NCBI GenBank assembly: GCA_028285525.1
Contig: JANQOZ010000050.1
Location: forward strand, 26,637-90,636
DNA length: 64,000 nucleotides
DNA from: Lysobacterales bacterium
Lineage (GTDB): Bacteria; Pseudomonadota; Gammaproteobacteria; Xanthomonadales; SZUA-38
Direction of reading: 5' to 3'
Positions 8,168 through 16,831 of this stretch are shown here, in pieces (the stretch's first letter is position 1; every line of letters starts with the position of its first letter). Position numbers and translations under genes: made by a program. The notes below the pieces were generated by a model. That model had not been told where the DNA came from. It did not search any database and worked only from the letters and a program-made list of their open reading frames with translations.

Positions 8168-8587
8168 ATGATGAAACGCTATATCCCGTGGCTCACCGCA
8201 GCAGTCGCATTCCTGCCGCTGTCGCTGGCCGTCGCGAAACCCAAAACCAATGTCCTTTGCGCCCTCAATTCGGTTCATCAGTGTGAGGCTGACCAGGGGT
8301 GCGAGCAGGTGGCGCCGGAGCTCGTCGGCATCCAGTCTCGCTTTGTTGAGGTAGATTTCAAAAAAGGCGTGATGCGAGGGCGTCGAACGGGCCGGCAGAC
8401 CAGCTTCACCTTCAGCGAGACGCCGGGCGGTCGCTGGGTGCTGCAAGGTACCGAGGGCAACGAGGAAGGCGACCTTGGTGGCGTGGGTTACGTGATGACC
8501 ATCGATCCCGAAACCGCCGATTTCTCGATGAGCGTTGCGTCTAGCGACCTGATCCTCGGTATCTTTGGGTCCTGCACAAACCTGTAG
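8168..8587 (+). CDS. Exported protein of unknown function
   Basis: A 139-residue protein with ATG 8168 placed 8 nt after AGGAG and a signal peptide (MKRYIPWLTAAVAFLPLSLAVA). The mature part has three cysteines near its N-terminus (NVLCALNSVHQCEADQGC) and one near the end (GSCTNL), suggesting two disulfides, and looks beta-rich (FTFSETPGGRWVLQGTE). No family is recognised. It sits 11 nt after the glycine-zipper gene and is probably cotranscribed. Confidence 0.72.
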   Translation: MMKRYIPWLTAAVAFLPLSLAVAKPKTNVLCALNSVHQCEADQGCEQVAPELVGIQSRFVEVDFKKGVMRGRRTGRQTSFTFSETPGGRWVLQGTEGNEEGDLGGVGYVMTIDPETADFSMSVASSDLILGIFGSCTNL

Positions 8588-8601
8588 CTGCTAGTGGCCC
8601 A

Positions 8602-10125
8602 CTAGAGCTGGTTCTCGATCGGCAGCAGCGACAGGAAAAAGCTGCTGAAGCGGCGACCGACGCCGGCCTCCGGCTCGCTGCCTCGATGCTCGCTGTTCCA
8701 GTTCAACCGGTCGCGCTCGTCCAGCGTCAGCTTCCAGCTCCGCGCGGCCTCTAGCTGTTTTTCAATCGCGTCCGCAAGCTGGCCGGCGAGCGCCGGGCTC
8801 TCGATGATGAGAGCCATCTCCGTATTCAGCGCGGCTGATCGCGGGTCGAGGTTGAACGTTCCGACAAAGGCGATCCGCCGATCGAAGACCGCCACCTTGC
8901 TGTGGATGCCCCAGGTGCCGGGACGTTCCGGCTGGGAGGGCTTCAGCTCATAAAGCTCAAGGCCGTTGCGGAGCAGCGGCTTGCGGTATTTGCCGTAGCC
9001 CGAGTGGGCAATCGCATGGTTGTTGGAGGCGAGCGAGTTGGTTGAAATCGTGACCTTCGTGCCGCTTTCAACAAGCTGCCCAAGCCCCTCCACACCTGCC
9101 TTGCCGGGAATGAAATAGGCGGACTGGAGAATCACGCTGTTGCTGGTGTCGCGGATCAGATCGCGCAGGGCCGGCAGCACGTTGGACTGGTAGCGCTTCG
9201 GATCGTCTACCTTGCCCGGGTCATCGACCACCAGCCTGGCTGGCGCCCAGTGAAACAGCGGCAGCGACTCGGCGAGTATTTCTCTCGGGTCATCTTCGGT
9301 GACGGCGGCGAAATAGCCCTGGCTGAGCAGATCCTCGTAACTGGTGACGGCCCTGGACCCCGCCAGCGCGGCGACGGGGTACGCTGAGGGGCTGTTCCAG
9401 TAGGCGTCGAAACTGGCCGACACCTCGGGGACAATGGGACCTACCGCCACAACCTCGCTGTCGTAGAAGTTGAAGTCCTCACCCTGATCAAAATATTCGT
9501 CGCCGATGTTGCGCCCGCCCAGAATGGCCATCTGGTTGTCGACCGCAAAAATCTTGTTGTGCATGCGGCGGTTGATCTGCCCGAAGCGAAACGCGAGCTC
9601 GGTCAGCTGGCGCAGCGGCGCAAACCGCTTTCGGGTTTTCTTCGGATTGAAATAGCGCACCTCGATGTTGGGGTGGGACGAGAAGCGCGCCACCTCGATA
9701 TCGCGGCCCGCCTCAAAGATGTCGTCGAGCAGGATGCGCACGCGCACCCCGCGATCTGCCGCGCGAACCAACTCCGCCGCGAGTTCCCGCCCGGAGCGGT
9801 CCCGGTTCCACAGGTAGTACTGCAGATCGATCGACTGCTCGGCGACGCGGCAGAGCTGCACCCGGGCATCCAGCGCCTTACCGCCGTCGAGCAGGAGCAG
9901 AAAACCGGACAGCCCGGGATTGACCGAGCGCTGCGGTGCGATTACCTCAGCCAGGGCGGTGTTTTGGGTATCGACGGGCGCGTAGCTGACCGGCCGCTGC
10001 GAGGGATCGATGCGCAGCGACGCGCAGCTCGCCAGCAGCAGCGTTAGAAATGCCAGCCCTGCAAGCCTCAGCTGGGCCTTTCGGCGGCTGCGGACCGGTT
10101 GGGAAAATGTCGAGGCGTCAATCAC
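8602..10125 (-). CDS. Phospholipase D/cardiolipin synthase-like lipoprotein (ClsC type)
   Basis: A 507-residue protein with two HKD motifs: HNKIFAVDNQMAILGGRN near residue 188 and HSKVAVFDRRIAFVGTFN near residue 407. This layout, with RSGRELAAELVRAADRGVRVRILLDD after the first strand, matches the ClsC/YmdC branch of phospholipase D enzymes, which make cardiolipin from phosphatidylglycerol and phosphatidylethanolamine. The N-terminus has a basic stretch, a hydrophobic segment and the lipobox LLASC (Cys34), so it should be membrane-anchored on the periplasmic side. The start could be further in, because the 17-residue basic lead is long. It is convergent with the small exported gene, 14 nt apart. 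Confidence 0.87.
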   Translation of the reverse strand: MIDASTFSQPVRSRRKAQLRLAGLAFLTLLLASCASLRIDPSQRPVSYAPVDTQNTALAEVIAPQRSVNPGLSGFLLLLDGGKALDARVQLCRVAEQSIDLQYYLWNRDRSGRELAAELVRAADRGVRVRILLDDIFEAGRDIEVARFSSHPNIEVRYFNPKKTRKRFAPLRQLTELAFRFGQINRRMHNKIFAVDNQMAILGGRNIGDEYFDQGEDFNFYDSEVVAVGPIVPEVSASFDAYWNSPSAYPVAALAGSRAVTSYEDLLSQGYFAAVTEDDPREILAESLPLFHWAPARLVVDDPGKVDDPKRYQSNVLPALRDLIRDTSNSVILQSAYFIPGKAGVEGLGQLVESGTKVTISTNSLASNNHAIAHSGYGKYRKPLLRNGLELYELKPSQPERPGTWGIHSKVAVFDRRIAFVGTFNLDPRSAALNTEMALIIESPALAGQLADAIEKQLEAARSWKLTLDERDRLNWNSEHRGSEPEAGVGRRFSSFFLSLLPIENQL

Positions 10126-10247
10126 GTTGCGAGTGTCTCACGCCCTTCGGCCGACCTGAAGACCGCGCCGGTGGGGCTGCATCTGCCGGTGCCGCAGGGT
10201 CTCAATCACAACGTCCGACCGTGAGTCTTTTGCGGCATAATGCGGCG

Positions 10248-10985
10248 ATGATCCTGCCCCTGCGCGAAACGGCGCTGTTTCTCGACGTCGACGGCACGCT
10301 GCTGGAAATCCAGGATCAGCCCGACGCGGTGATCAGCGATCAACGGCTGACCGACCTGCTCACGGAGCTTCAGACCCGTTCCGGCGGCGCGCTTGCCCTG
10401 GTGAGCGGTCGCCCGATCGAGGAAATCGACCGCATCTTTGCGCCGCGGGTGTTTTGTGCCGCCGGCGGACACGGTGTCGAGCTCAGGCTTCCTGATGGCG
10501 TCCAGGAGACGCACCCAACTCGCCTGCCGGAGTCAACCGTAGGGCTTCTGCACGCGGGACTGGAGGACTATCCGGGCACTTTTCTGGAGCGTAAAAGCCA
10601 CGGGCTCGCGCTGCACTATCGCGCGAACCCGCAGGCTCGCGAGGCGGTGCATGAGCTGGCGAACTCGGCGCTGGCAGACCTCACGCGCCTGGGTGAGCAA
10701 TTTGAGCTGCTGTCGGGCAAAATGGTGTTTGAGCTGGTTCCGCATGACGTCAATAAAGGAGGCGCCATCAACCGTCTGATGCAGCACCCGGTTTTTGCCG
10801 GCAGGACGCCCGTGTTTGTCGGTGATGACGTCACGGATGAATATGGCTTTAAGGCGGTCAACGCGCTGGGCGGTCAAACCCTCAAGGTCGGGGTAGCCGG
10901 AAGCGCGACGGCTGCCCGCCAGCACCTGGAAGATGTCGACGCCGTGCACCGCTGGCTGCGCGGCCTGCTGGACCCAGCCGCGTGA
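10248..10985 (+). CDS. otsB: Trehalose-6-phosphate phosphatase
   Basis: A 245-residue HAD-superfamily (type IIB cap) phosphatase that removes phosphate from trehalose-6-phosphate. It shows the nucleophile motif FLDVDGTLLEI near residue 10, VSGRPIEEID, GGHGVELR, and the acidic motif FVGDDVTDEYGF near the C-terminus. It is the first gene of otsB-GH15-otsA; its stop overlaps the next start by 4 nt (GTGA). ATG 10248 was chosen because the motif sits at the normal distance; the frame stays open upstream to 10050, but that part overlaps the divergent phospholipase gene and looks non-coding. Confidence 0.93.
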   Translation: MILPLRETALFLDVDGTLLEIQDQPDAVISDQRLTDLLTELQTRSGGALALVSGRPIEEIDRIFAPRVFCAAGGHGVELRLPDGVQETHPTRLPESTVGLLHAGLEDYPGTFLERKSHGLALHYRANPQAREAVHELANSALADLTRLGEQFELLSGKMVFELVPHDVNKGGAINRLMQHPVFAGRTPVFVGDDVTDEYGFKAVNALGGQTLKVGVAGSATAARQHLEDVDAVHRWLRGLLDPAA

Positions 10986-12766
10986 GTCACCTGAAACTCG
11001 GCGTAATCGGCAACTGCCAGATTGCCGCGCTGCTCGACGAGACGGGCGACATGGTCTGGTGCTGCATGCCGCAGCTCGACGGTGACCCGGTGTTCTGCCG
11101 GCTGCTGCGGTCCGATGATCACGCCGACCGGCCCGGCTTCTTTCGCATCGACCTGATCGATTTCAGCCACAGCGAGCAGGAGTACCTAAGCAACACGGCC
11201 ATCCTGCGCACGACGCTCTACGACACACACGGCAACGGCGTTGAGCTCACCGACTTCGCTCCCCGCTACGGCTACCTGGGGCGCACCTTTAAACCGGTCA
11301 TGCTGCTGCGCCGCCTGAAGCCGATCGGTCGACCGCGGCTTCGGGTCCAGCTTCGGCCGGCGACAGGCTATGGCGCTGCCGCCTGCAAGACCACCCACGG
11401 CAGCAATCACATACGCTACGTGGGCGAGGACCAGGTCATGCGGCTGACAACCGATCTGTCGCTGACTCACGTGCTCGAAGAAACGCCTTTTGTGCTCGAT
11501 CAGTCGCTGCACATGGTGCTCGGTCCCGACGAGTCGATTCCCGAATCGGCGGGCGACACGTTCTACAACCACTACCGCGGAACGCGTGACTACTGGCAGA
11601 CCTGGAGCCGCGGCCTCTCCATTCCCTATGAGTGGCAGCAGGCGGTGATCCGGGCCGCGATCAGCCTCAAGCTGTGCACCTTTGAAGATACCGGTGCCGT
11701 CATCGCGGCGATCACCACCTCGGTGCCCGAGGCGGCCAACAGCGGCCGCAACTGGGACTACCGCTTCTGCTGGCTCAGAGACAGCTATTTTGTGGTGCAG
11801 GCGCTGAACCGGCTGGGCGCCACCGGCACCATGGAAAGCTACCTGCGGTACATCCTCAACGTGGTCGCTGAAGCCGGCGAAGAGGAGCTGAAACCGCTCT
11901 ACGGCATTCGTGGTCATTCAAATACCGACGAACGAATCGTTGAGTCGCTCGACGGCTATCGCGGCATGGGCCCGGTGCGAATCGGCAATCAGGCCTATGA
12001 GCAGGTCCAGCACGACGTTTACGGCGCGGCGGTGCTGGCCGCCACGCAATATTTTGTCGACAGCCGCCTGATCAATCCGGGTGGCGAAGAGGAGTTCCGG
12101 CGTCTGGAGGCGCTGGGGCAATGGGCAGAAAAGAAATTTGATCAGCCGGATGCGGGTCTCTGGGAATACCGGGGACGCCAGCGAGTCCACACCTTTTCTT
12201 CCATGATGTGCTGGGCGGCGTGCGACCGGCTGGCCAAGATTGCGACACACCTCGAGCTGGCCGATCGCGCCGAGCATTGGCGAGGGTCCGCCGACCATAT
12301 CCATAGCGTGATCCTGACCGAGGCCTGGGATGAGGAACAGCAGGCGTTCACCGAGAGTTTCGGGCGCCCGGAGATGGATGCGAGCCTTCTCACGATGCAC
12401 GATCTAGGCTTTCTGCCGGCCGATGATCCGCGTTTTGTCAGCACCGTCGAGCGGATCGGCGAGACGCTCAAGCAGGGGAAGCACCTCTTTCGGTATCGGG
12501 CCGCGGATGATTTCGGTGAGCCGGAGAACGCGTTCAATATCTGCACGTTCTGGTACATCGACGCGCTGGCGGCGATCGGTCGACGCGAGGAAGCCCGGGC
12601 GCTGTTCGAGAATATGCTCGCATCGCGCAATCCGCTGGGGCTGCTGTCCGAAGACATCGACCCGGAGACCAACGAGCTGTGGGGCAACTTTCCCCAGACC
12701 TACAGCATGGCCGGCGTGATCAACGTCGCGGTGCGGCTGAGCAAATCCTGGGATGAGGCGCTGTGA
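10982..12766 (+). CDS. Glycoside hydrolase family 15 protein (glucoamylase/trehalase-like)
   Basis: A 594-residue cytoplasmic protein (no signal peptide). The N-terminal beta domain begins LKLGVIGNCQIAALLDETGDMVWCCMP; the (alpha/alpha)6 catalytic domain follows from about residue 225. GH15 marks are NWDYRFCWLRDSYF near residue 265 and the acid near GLLSEDIDPETNELWGNFPQ at the end. Substrate could be trehalose, as for actinobacterial GH15 trehalases, or alpha-glucans; the setting between otsB and otsA favours a role in trehalose balance (inference). It starts with GTG overlapping the otsB stop and is followed by otsA starting 1 nt after its stop. Confidence 0.88.
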   Translation: MSHLKLGVIGNCQIAALLDETGDMVWCCMPQLDGDPVFCRLLRSDDHADRPGFFRIDLIDFSHSEQEYLSNTAILRTTLYDTHGNGVELTDFAPRYGYLGRTFKPVMLLRRLKPIGRPRLRVQLRPATGYGAAACKTTHGSNHIRYVGEDQVMRLTTDLSLTHVLEETPFVLDQSLHMVLGPDESIPESAGDTFYNHYRGTRDYWQTWSRGLSIPYEWQQAVIRAAISLKLCTFEDTGAVIAAITTSVPEAANSGRNWDYRFCWLRDSYFVVQALNRLGATGTMESYLRYILNVVAEAGEEELKPLYGIRGHSNTDERIVESLDGYRGMGPVRIGNQAYEQVQHDVYGAAVLAATQYFVDSRLINPGGEEEFRRLEALGQWAEKKFDQPDAGLWEYRGRQRVHTFSSMMCWAACDRLAKIATHLELADRAEHWRGSADHIHSVILTEAWDEEQQAFTESFGRPEMDASLLTMHDLGFLPADDPRFVSTVERIGETLKQGKHLFRYRAADDFGEPENAFNICTFWYIDALAAIGRREEARALFENMLASRNPLGLLSEDIDPETNELWGNFPQTYSMAGVINVAVRLSKSWDEAL

Positions 12767-12767
12767 T

Positions 12768-14150
12768 GTGAGCAAGTCGGGGCGGCTGATTATCGTTTCC
12801 AATCGGGTCGCCAAACCGAAACGACGCGGCGCCGCGGCTGGTGGTCTCGCGGTAGGCATCCTCGGGGCGCTGAAGGAATCCGGAGGCATGTGGTTCGGCT
12901 GGAGCGGCAAGCTCACCGACCGCGAGACCCGCGATCCCAAAATCAGCCGCAGCGGCAACATCGAATACGCGACGGTGGAGCTCAACGAGCGCGACTTCGA
13001 GCATTACTACAACGGTTTTTCCAATCGCGTGCTCTGGCCGGTCTGTCACTACCTGCTGTCGTTTATGCAATACGAGTCGGCCGACTTTGACGGCTACCGC
13101 CGGGTCAACACGGCGCTGGCGCGGAAGCTGGCTGCCCTGGTGAAGCCTGACGACGTGATCTGGGTGCACGATTATCACCTGATACCGCTGGCGGCGGAGC
13201 TGCGGGCCGCCGGCATCAGCAACCCGATCGGGTTTTTTCTGCACGTGCCCTTTCCCAGCTATGAGGCGCTGCGGGCGGTGCCGAACCACGAGTATCTGCT
13301 GCGCAGTCTATGCGCCTACGACGTGGTGGGTTTTCACACCGAGCGGGATCTTGCCTGCTTTCAGCAGTCGGTCACCCAGCCGGACATCGGCGGTTCGCTG
13401 CTGCCCGGCGGAGATATCGAGATCGGGGGCGGCCGGCTTAAGGCTGACGTTTTTCCCATCGGGATCGACGTCGACGAACTCCAGGATCTCTCGCTCGCCG
13501 CACAGTCTCTCAGCCGGGTCAAAAGCCTGGTGCGGAGCCTTGCGGGTCGCGACCTGATGATCGGCGTCGACCGGCTGGATTACAGCAAGGCGCTCACCCA
13601 GCGCCTGCTTTCCTACGAACGGCTGCTGGAGAAGTACCCCAATACTCAGTCCAACCTCACCTACCTGCAGATTGCGCCGCCGACGCGCTCCGGCGTTCGG
13701 GCCTACGAAGAAATCCGCGCGGAGCTGGAGCAGACGTCTGGCCGCATCAACGGACGCTTCGCGGAAGCCGACTGGGTGCCGATCCGCTACCTGAACAAGG
13801 GCGTGGATCGTAAACGACTGATGGGGTATTTCCGCAACTCGGCCATCGGCCTGGTGACGCCGATTCGAGACGGCATGAATCTGGTCGCCAAGGAATACCT
13901 GGCGGCGCAGGACCCGGAGGATCCAGGCGTGCTGGTGCTGTCGACGCTGGCGGGCGCCGCTGCAGAGCTGTCAGAAGCAGTGCTGATCAATCCGTACGAC
14001 CGCGATGCCGTGGCCGACGGTATCGGCGCGGCGCTGAACATGCCGCTGGAGGAGCGCCGCGAGCGGCATGACGTGATGCTGAAGACGCTGAGGCGCAACG
14101 ATATCGTGGCCTGGCGCTCGCGCTTTGTCGAGGCGCTGCACGGCCGCTAA
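12768..14150 (+). CDS. otsA: Trehalose-6-phosphate synthase
   Basis: A 460-residue GT20 glycosyltransferase that joins UDP-glucose and glucose-6-phosphate to make trehalose-6-phosphate. It starts at GTG 12768, giving [14 protein letters not shown] at the N-terminus. Family motifs are the GGLAVGIL loop, [44 protein letters not shown] and [14 protein letters not shown]. The canonical DRLDYSKGL has Ala instead of Gly here. It ends the operon; the product is dephosphorylated by OtsB. Trehalose is a compatible solute and stress protectant. Regulation is not visible. Confidence 0.95.
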   Translation: MSKSGRLIIVSNRVAKPKRRGAAAGGLAVGILGALKESGGMWFGWSGKLTDRETRDPKISRSGNIEYATVELNERDFEHYYNGFSNRVLWPVCHYLLSFMQYESADFDGYRRVNTALARKLAALVKPDDVIWVHDYHLIPLAAELRAAGISNPIGFFLHVPFPSYEALRAVPNHEYLLRSLCAYDVVGFHTERDLACFQQSVTQPDIGGSLLPGGDIEIGGGRLKADVFPIGIDVDELQDLSLAAQSLSRVKSLVRSLAGRDLMIGVDRLDYSKALTQRLLSYERLLEKYPNTQSNLTYLQIAPPTRSGVRAYEEIRAELEQTSGRINGRFAEADWVPIRYLNKGVDRKRLMGYFRNSAIGLVTPIRDGMNLVAKEYLAAQDPEDPGVLVLSTLAGAAAELSEAVLINPYDRDAVADGIGAALNMPLEERRERHDVMLKTLRRNDIVAWRSRFVEALHGR

Positions 14151-14263
14151 TACCGCAGCCGGCCTCATGCTGGAAAACCACCCCATTCGGCGCCGGATCG
14201 CGCTAGACTTGGCGGCTCGTCAGGCCGCAGGGCCAGATCATCTCTCAGGAGGCTGTTACACCC

Positions 14264-14974
14264 ATGAAACGCATGATTACGACCTGGCTGATTGCGGCCA
14301 CGTGGCTGGGCGGGTTTTCCTCGTTCGCCAACGCTGAAGACAACGCGGTGCTGGTATTCGGCGCCACCGGCGGTACCGGGCTGGCTACCGTCGAGCGCCT
14401 GCGCGAACGCGGCATTCCGGTAACGGCTTTTGTCAGGCCGACCTCCAATCGCGAGAAGCTGACGCCGATGGGCGTCTCCTTTGCTGTCGGCGACGCGCTG
14501 TCGGCTGAGGACGTCGAAAAGGCCGTGGCCGACGGCGGCTTCATGGCTATTGTGAGTGCGATCGGGGGGCGCCCCGACCAGCCCCGACCCGACTTTACCG
14601 GCGTGAAGAACATGGTCGACGCGGCGAAGAAGCACGGCGTTGAGCGGATGGTGCTGGTCAGCTCCATCGGCGCCGGCGACGAAGCGCGCGAAAAGCCCGC
14701 TCCGGACGCCGGTTTTTTCAAGACGATCCTGCACGAAAAAACGCTCGGCGAAGACTATCTGATCGCCAGCGGCATGGACTATACGATCATTCGCCCGGGC
14801 GGACTGCGCAGCGAGCCGGCGACCGGCAACGGTCAGCTCAGCGAAGCCCCGACCATGGGCATGATTCATCGCGAGGACGTCGGTGCGCTCATCGTGCAGA
14901 CGCTGATGGATCCGGCCGCCTACGGCAAGGTCTACCACGCGATTGATCCCAACCTGAAGCGGGAGGAGCGCTAG
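14264..14974 (+). CDS. Exported NAD(P)-binding Rossmann (atypical SDR) protein
   Basis: A 236-residue protein with AGGAGG ahead of ATG 14264. It has a clear Sec signal peptide (MKRMITTWLIAATWLGGFSSFANA), then an SDR-like Rossmann fold: VLVFGATGGTGLATVERL (nucleotide-binding loop), VTAFVRPTSNREKL, VERMVLVSSIGAGDEA and YTIIRPGGLRSEP. The motifs fit NmrA/atypical-5 SDR proteins, which bind NAD(P)H and repair or sense redox state. Such proteins are normally cytoplasmic, so the signal peptide is odd. There is no twin-arginine motif, so export would be unfolded through Sec. It follows otsA by 113 nt and is probably separate. Confidence 0.85.
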   Translation: MKRMITTWLIAATWLGGFSSFANAEDNAVLVFGATGGTGLATVERLRERGIPVTAFVRPTSNREKLTPMGVSFAVGDALSAEDVEKAVADGGFMAIVSAIGGRPDQPRPDFTGVKNMVDAAKKHGVERMVLVSSIGAGDEAREKPAPDAGFFKTILHEKTLGEDYLIASGMDYTIIRPGGLRSEPATGNGQLSEAPTMGMIHREDVGALIVQTLMDPAAYGKVYHAIDPNLKREER

Positions 14975-15026
14975 CTCCTATTCAAAGGCTGGTCCGGCGC
15001 CTGCCGCGCCGGACCGGCAGTCCCTC

Positions 15027-16214
15027 ATGACCAACTTCGACGTGGTGATCCTCGGCGGCGGCGCGGCCGGCCTGATGTGCGCGATCACCGCCGGCCGGCG
15101 TGGCCGCCGGGTGCTGGTGCTCGAGGGGTCTAACAAGATCGGCAAAAAGATCCTGATGTCCGGGGGCGGCCGCTGCAACTTCACCAATCTCAATACCCGC
15201 CCCTCCCACTTTCTGTCGGCCAATCCCCACTTCTGCAAATCGGCCCTGAGCCGCTACAGCCCGGAGGAGTTTGTTGACCTCGTTGAGGCCCACCAGATTG
15301 CCTACCACGAGAAAACGGCTGGCCAGCTGTTTTGCGACGAGAGCTCGAAGCAGATTGTGGCGATGCTCAAGGCTGAGTGTGACGCCGCCGGCGTCCGGGT
15401 CGAGACCCAAAGCGCGATCACCGACGTTGCGTCGCAAGCGGGCGGCTACCGGGTAAGCTGCCGACTGGGTGAGGTTTACTGTGAATCGCTGGTGGTCGCG
15501 ACCGGCGGGCTTTCCATTCCGCGCATGGGCGCCAGCGATTTTGGGTTCAGGCTGGCGCGTCAGTTTGGGCTCAAGGTTCGGCCAACCCGAGCAGGCCTGG
15601 TCCCCTTTACCTTTTCCGGAAAGATTGGCGAGATGGTGGCGCGGCTCTCGGGCGTTTCCGTACCCAGCTCGATGTCGTGCGGCCCGGCGGTGTTCGACGA
15701 AAACCTGCTGTTTACGCACCGTGGACTCAGCGGCCCGGCCGCGCTGCAGCTCTCCAGCTATTGGCGGGAAGGGCAGCAGATCTCGGTCAACCTGCTGCCA
15801 AACCTCGCGGCGTCGGAGGACCTGGTGACGCGCAAGGGTGATGAGCCCCGGCAGCGCCTGCGGACGTTGCTTGGCCGCTGGCTGCCCAAAGCGCTGGTGA
15901 ACGAGCTGCAGCGCGATTTCTGGCCAGGGCTCGCAGAGCTGCCGCTGGCAGAAATTGCGGACCAGAAACTTCGAGACCTTGCCCGCAGGCTCAGCGATTG
16001 GCGTCTGCTGCCCTCAGGTACCGAAGGCTATCGGACCGCGGAGGTGACCCTGGGCGGCGTGGATACCGATGAGCTGTCCTCCACCACGATGGAATGCCGG
16101 CGCCATAAAGGTCTTTTCTTCATCGGTGAAGTGGTTGACGTCACCGGGCATCTCGGGGGATTCAATTTTCAATGGGCCTGGGCATCAGCGGTCGCTGCAG
16201 GCCAGGTTGTCTAG
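15027..16214 (+). CDS. YhiN/BaiN (HI0933) family FAD-dependent oxidoreductase
   Basis: A 395-residue flavoprotein with the FAD-binding GxGxxG loop at the N-terminus (VVILGGGAAGLMCAITAGRRG), then the family hallmark GKKILMSGGGRCNFTN. Further marks are GGLSIPRMGASDFGFRLA in the middle, LLFTHRGLSGPAALQLSSYW, and the C-terminal FFIGEVVDVTGHLGGFNFQWAWASA, the FAD-closing motif. The substrate of this family in gammaproteobacteria is unknown; BaiN in gut bacteria acts on bile-acid enones. It stands alone, followed by a hairpin that serves the convergent cold-shock gene. Confidence 0.9.
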   Translation: MTNFDVVILGGGAAGLMCAITAGRRGRRVLVLEGSNKIGKKILMSGGGRCNFTNLNTRPSHFLSANPHFCKSALSRYSPEEFVDLVEAHQIAYHEKTAGQLFCDESSKQIVAMLKAECDAAGVRVETQSAITDVASQAGGYRVSCRLGEVYCESLVVATGGLSIPRMGASDFGFRLARQFGLKVRPTRAGLVPFTFSGKIGEMVARLSGVSVPSSMSCGPAVFDENLLFTHRGLSGPAALQLSSYWREGQQISVNLLPNLAASEDLVTRKGDEPRQRLRTLLGRWLPKALVNELQRDFWPGLAELPLAEIADQKLRDLARRLSDWRLLPSGTEGYRTAEVTLGGVDTDELSSTTMECRRHKGLFFIGEVVDVTGHLGGFNFQWAWASAVAAGQVV

Positions 16215-16238
16215 CGTGCAATTGCGGCAGGCCCAAAA

Positions 16239-16264
16239 AAAGCAGGGCCGTTTGGCCCTGCTTT
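16239..16264 (-). terminator. Intrinsic terminator of the cold-shock gene
   Basis: An 11-bp perfect stem (AAAGCAGGGCC at 16239-16249 with GGCCCTGCTTT at 16254-16264) and a 4-nt loop. Read on the minus strand it runs into a T-run of seven bases, so it ends the cspA-like transcript about 58 nt after its stop. On the plus strand there is only TTT, so it may act weakly for the flavoprotein gene. Confidence 0.88.
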
Positions 16265-16321
16265 GCTGCAGCTCATTCGAGCCGCTCGTCTCTGCTGCCG
16301 TAGGGCAGCGGACTGACCGTC

Positions 16322-16528
16322 TTAGATAACGGTGATGTTGTCCGCCTGAAGACCTTTCTGGCCCTGGGTGACGGTGAACTGCACCTTTTGGCCTTCGATC
16401 AGGGTTCGGTGACCTTCAGCATTGATGGCCTTGAAATGGGCGAACACGTCCGGGCCGGACTCCTGTTCGATAAAACCATAACCCTTAGCGTCGTTGAACC
16501 ACTTAACGGTGCCAGTAGTAGTAGACAT
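16322..16528 (-). CDS. CspA-family cold-shock protein
   Basis: A 68-residue single cold-shock domain with both nucleic-acid-binding motifs: RNP1 KGYGFIEQ near residue 15 and RNP2 VFAHF near residue 28. It binds single-stranded RNA/DNA and melts RNA structure. AGGAAG lies 5 nt before the ATG at 16528. The gene has its own promoter candidate (16688-16715) giving a 5' UTR of about 150 nt, the length seen in cold-induced csp mRNAs, and a strong terminator downstream. The long UTR suggests post-transcriptional cold control, but a constitutive paralogue is possible. Confidence 0.96.
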   Translation of the reverse strand: MSTTTGTVKWFNDAKGYGFIEQESGPDVFAHFKAINAEGHRTLIEGQKVQFTVTQGQKGLQADNITVI

Positions 16529-16687
16529 GAAAACTTCCTATTTGCGATTAATCAATGGGTGACCGCCGCGGCGGCCGACTAACGGCTGGATCTATTGCTT
16601 TTACTTATGCCAAACAGGACGAGGTACTACAGAGGTGCCATCGAAATGGAATACATAAATATCGGGCTAAATCTACGAGCCGAGGGC

Positions 16688-16715
16688 AAAATACACTGCT
16701 GTCGAAGAAAGTCAA
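16688..16715 (-). promoter_or_regulatory. Promoter of the cold-shock gene, with long 5' UTR
   Basis: On the minus strand, TTGACT (16715-16710) and TATTTT (16693-16688) are separated by 16 bp, close to the sigma-70 consensus. Transcription would begin near 16681 and leave an untranslated leader of about 150 nt before ATG 16528. The leader contains the palindrome CCGCCGCGGCGG near 16563-16574. The 303-nt gap from 16529 to 16831 holds this promoter, the leader and the inverted repeat at 16723-16738; the rest (about 16739-16831) is the start region of the divergent DUF971 gene, where no further signal was seen. Confidence 0.55.
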
Positions 16716-16722
16716 TGAATAT

Positions 16723-16738
16723 CTTCACATTTGTGAAG
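16723..16738. promoter_or_regulatory. 16-bp perfect palindrome next to the cold-shock promoter
   Basis: CTTCACA and TGTGAAG flank two T bases. The site lies 7 bp upstream of the -35 hexamer of the cold-shock gene and about 94 bp before the DUF971 start. Symmetry and position suggest an operator or activator site for a dimeric regulator; no T-run follows, so it is not a terminator. Confidence 0.5.
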
Positions 16739-16831
16739 CCCAAATTGACATTTTCTCTGCGCGCGTGAAGCGGGTGGGTGCAGACCCCGGTCGATCTGGC
16801 GACAGGCCGCGCCAGGCCTTATCCTTGCGGC

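Noticed and set aside
8591..8605. CTAGTGG-C-CCACTAG palindrome between convergent genes
   Set aside because: The loop would be too short and there is no T-run; the CTAG parts are formed by stop codons and chance.
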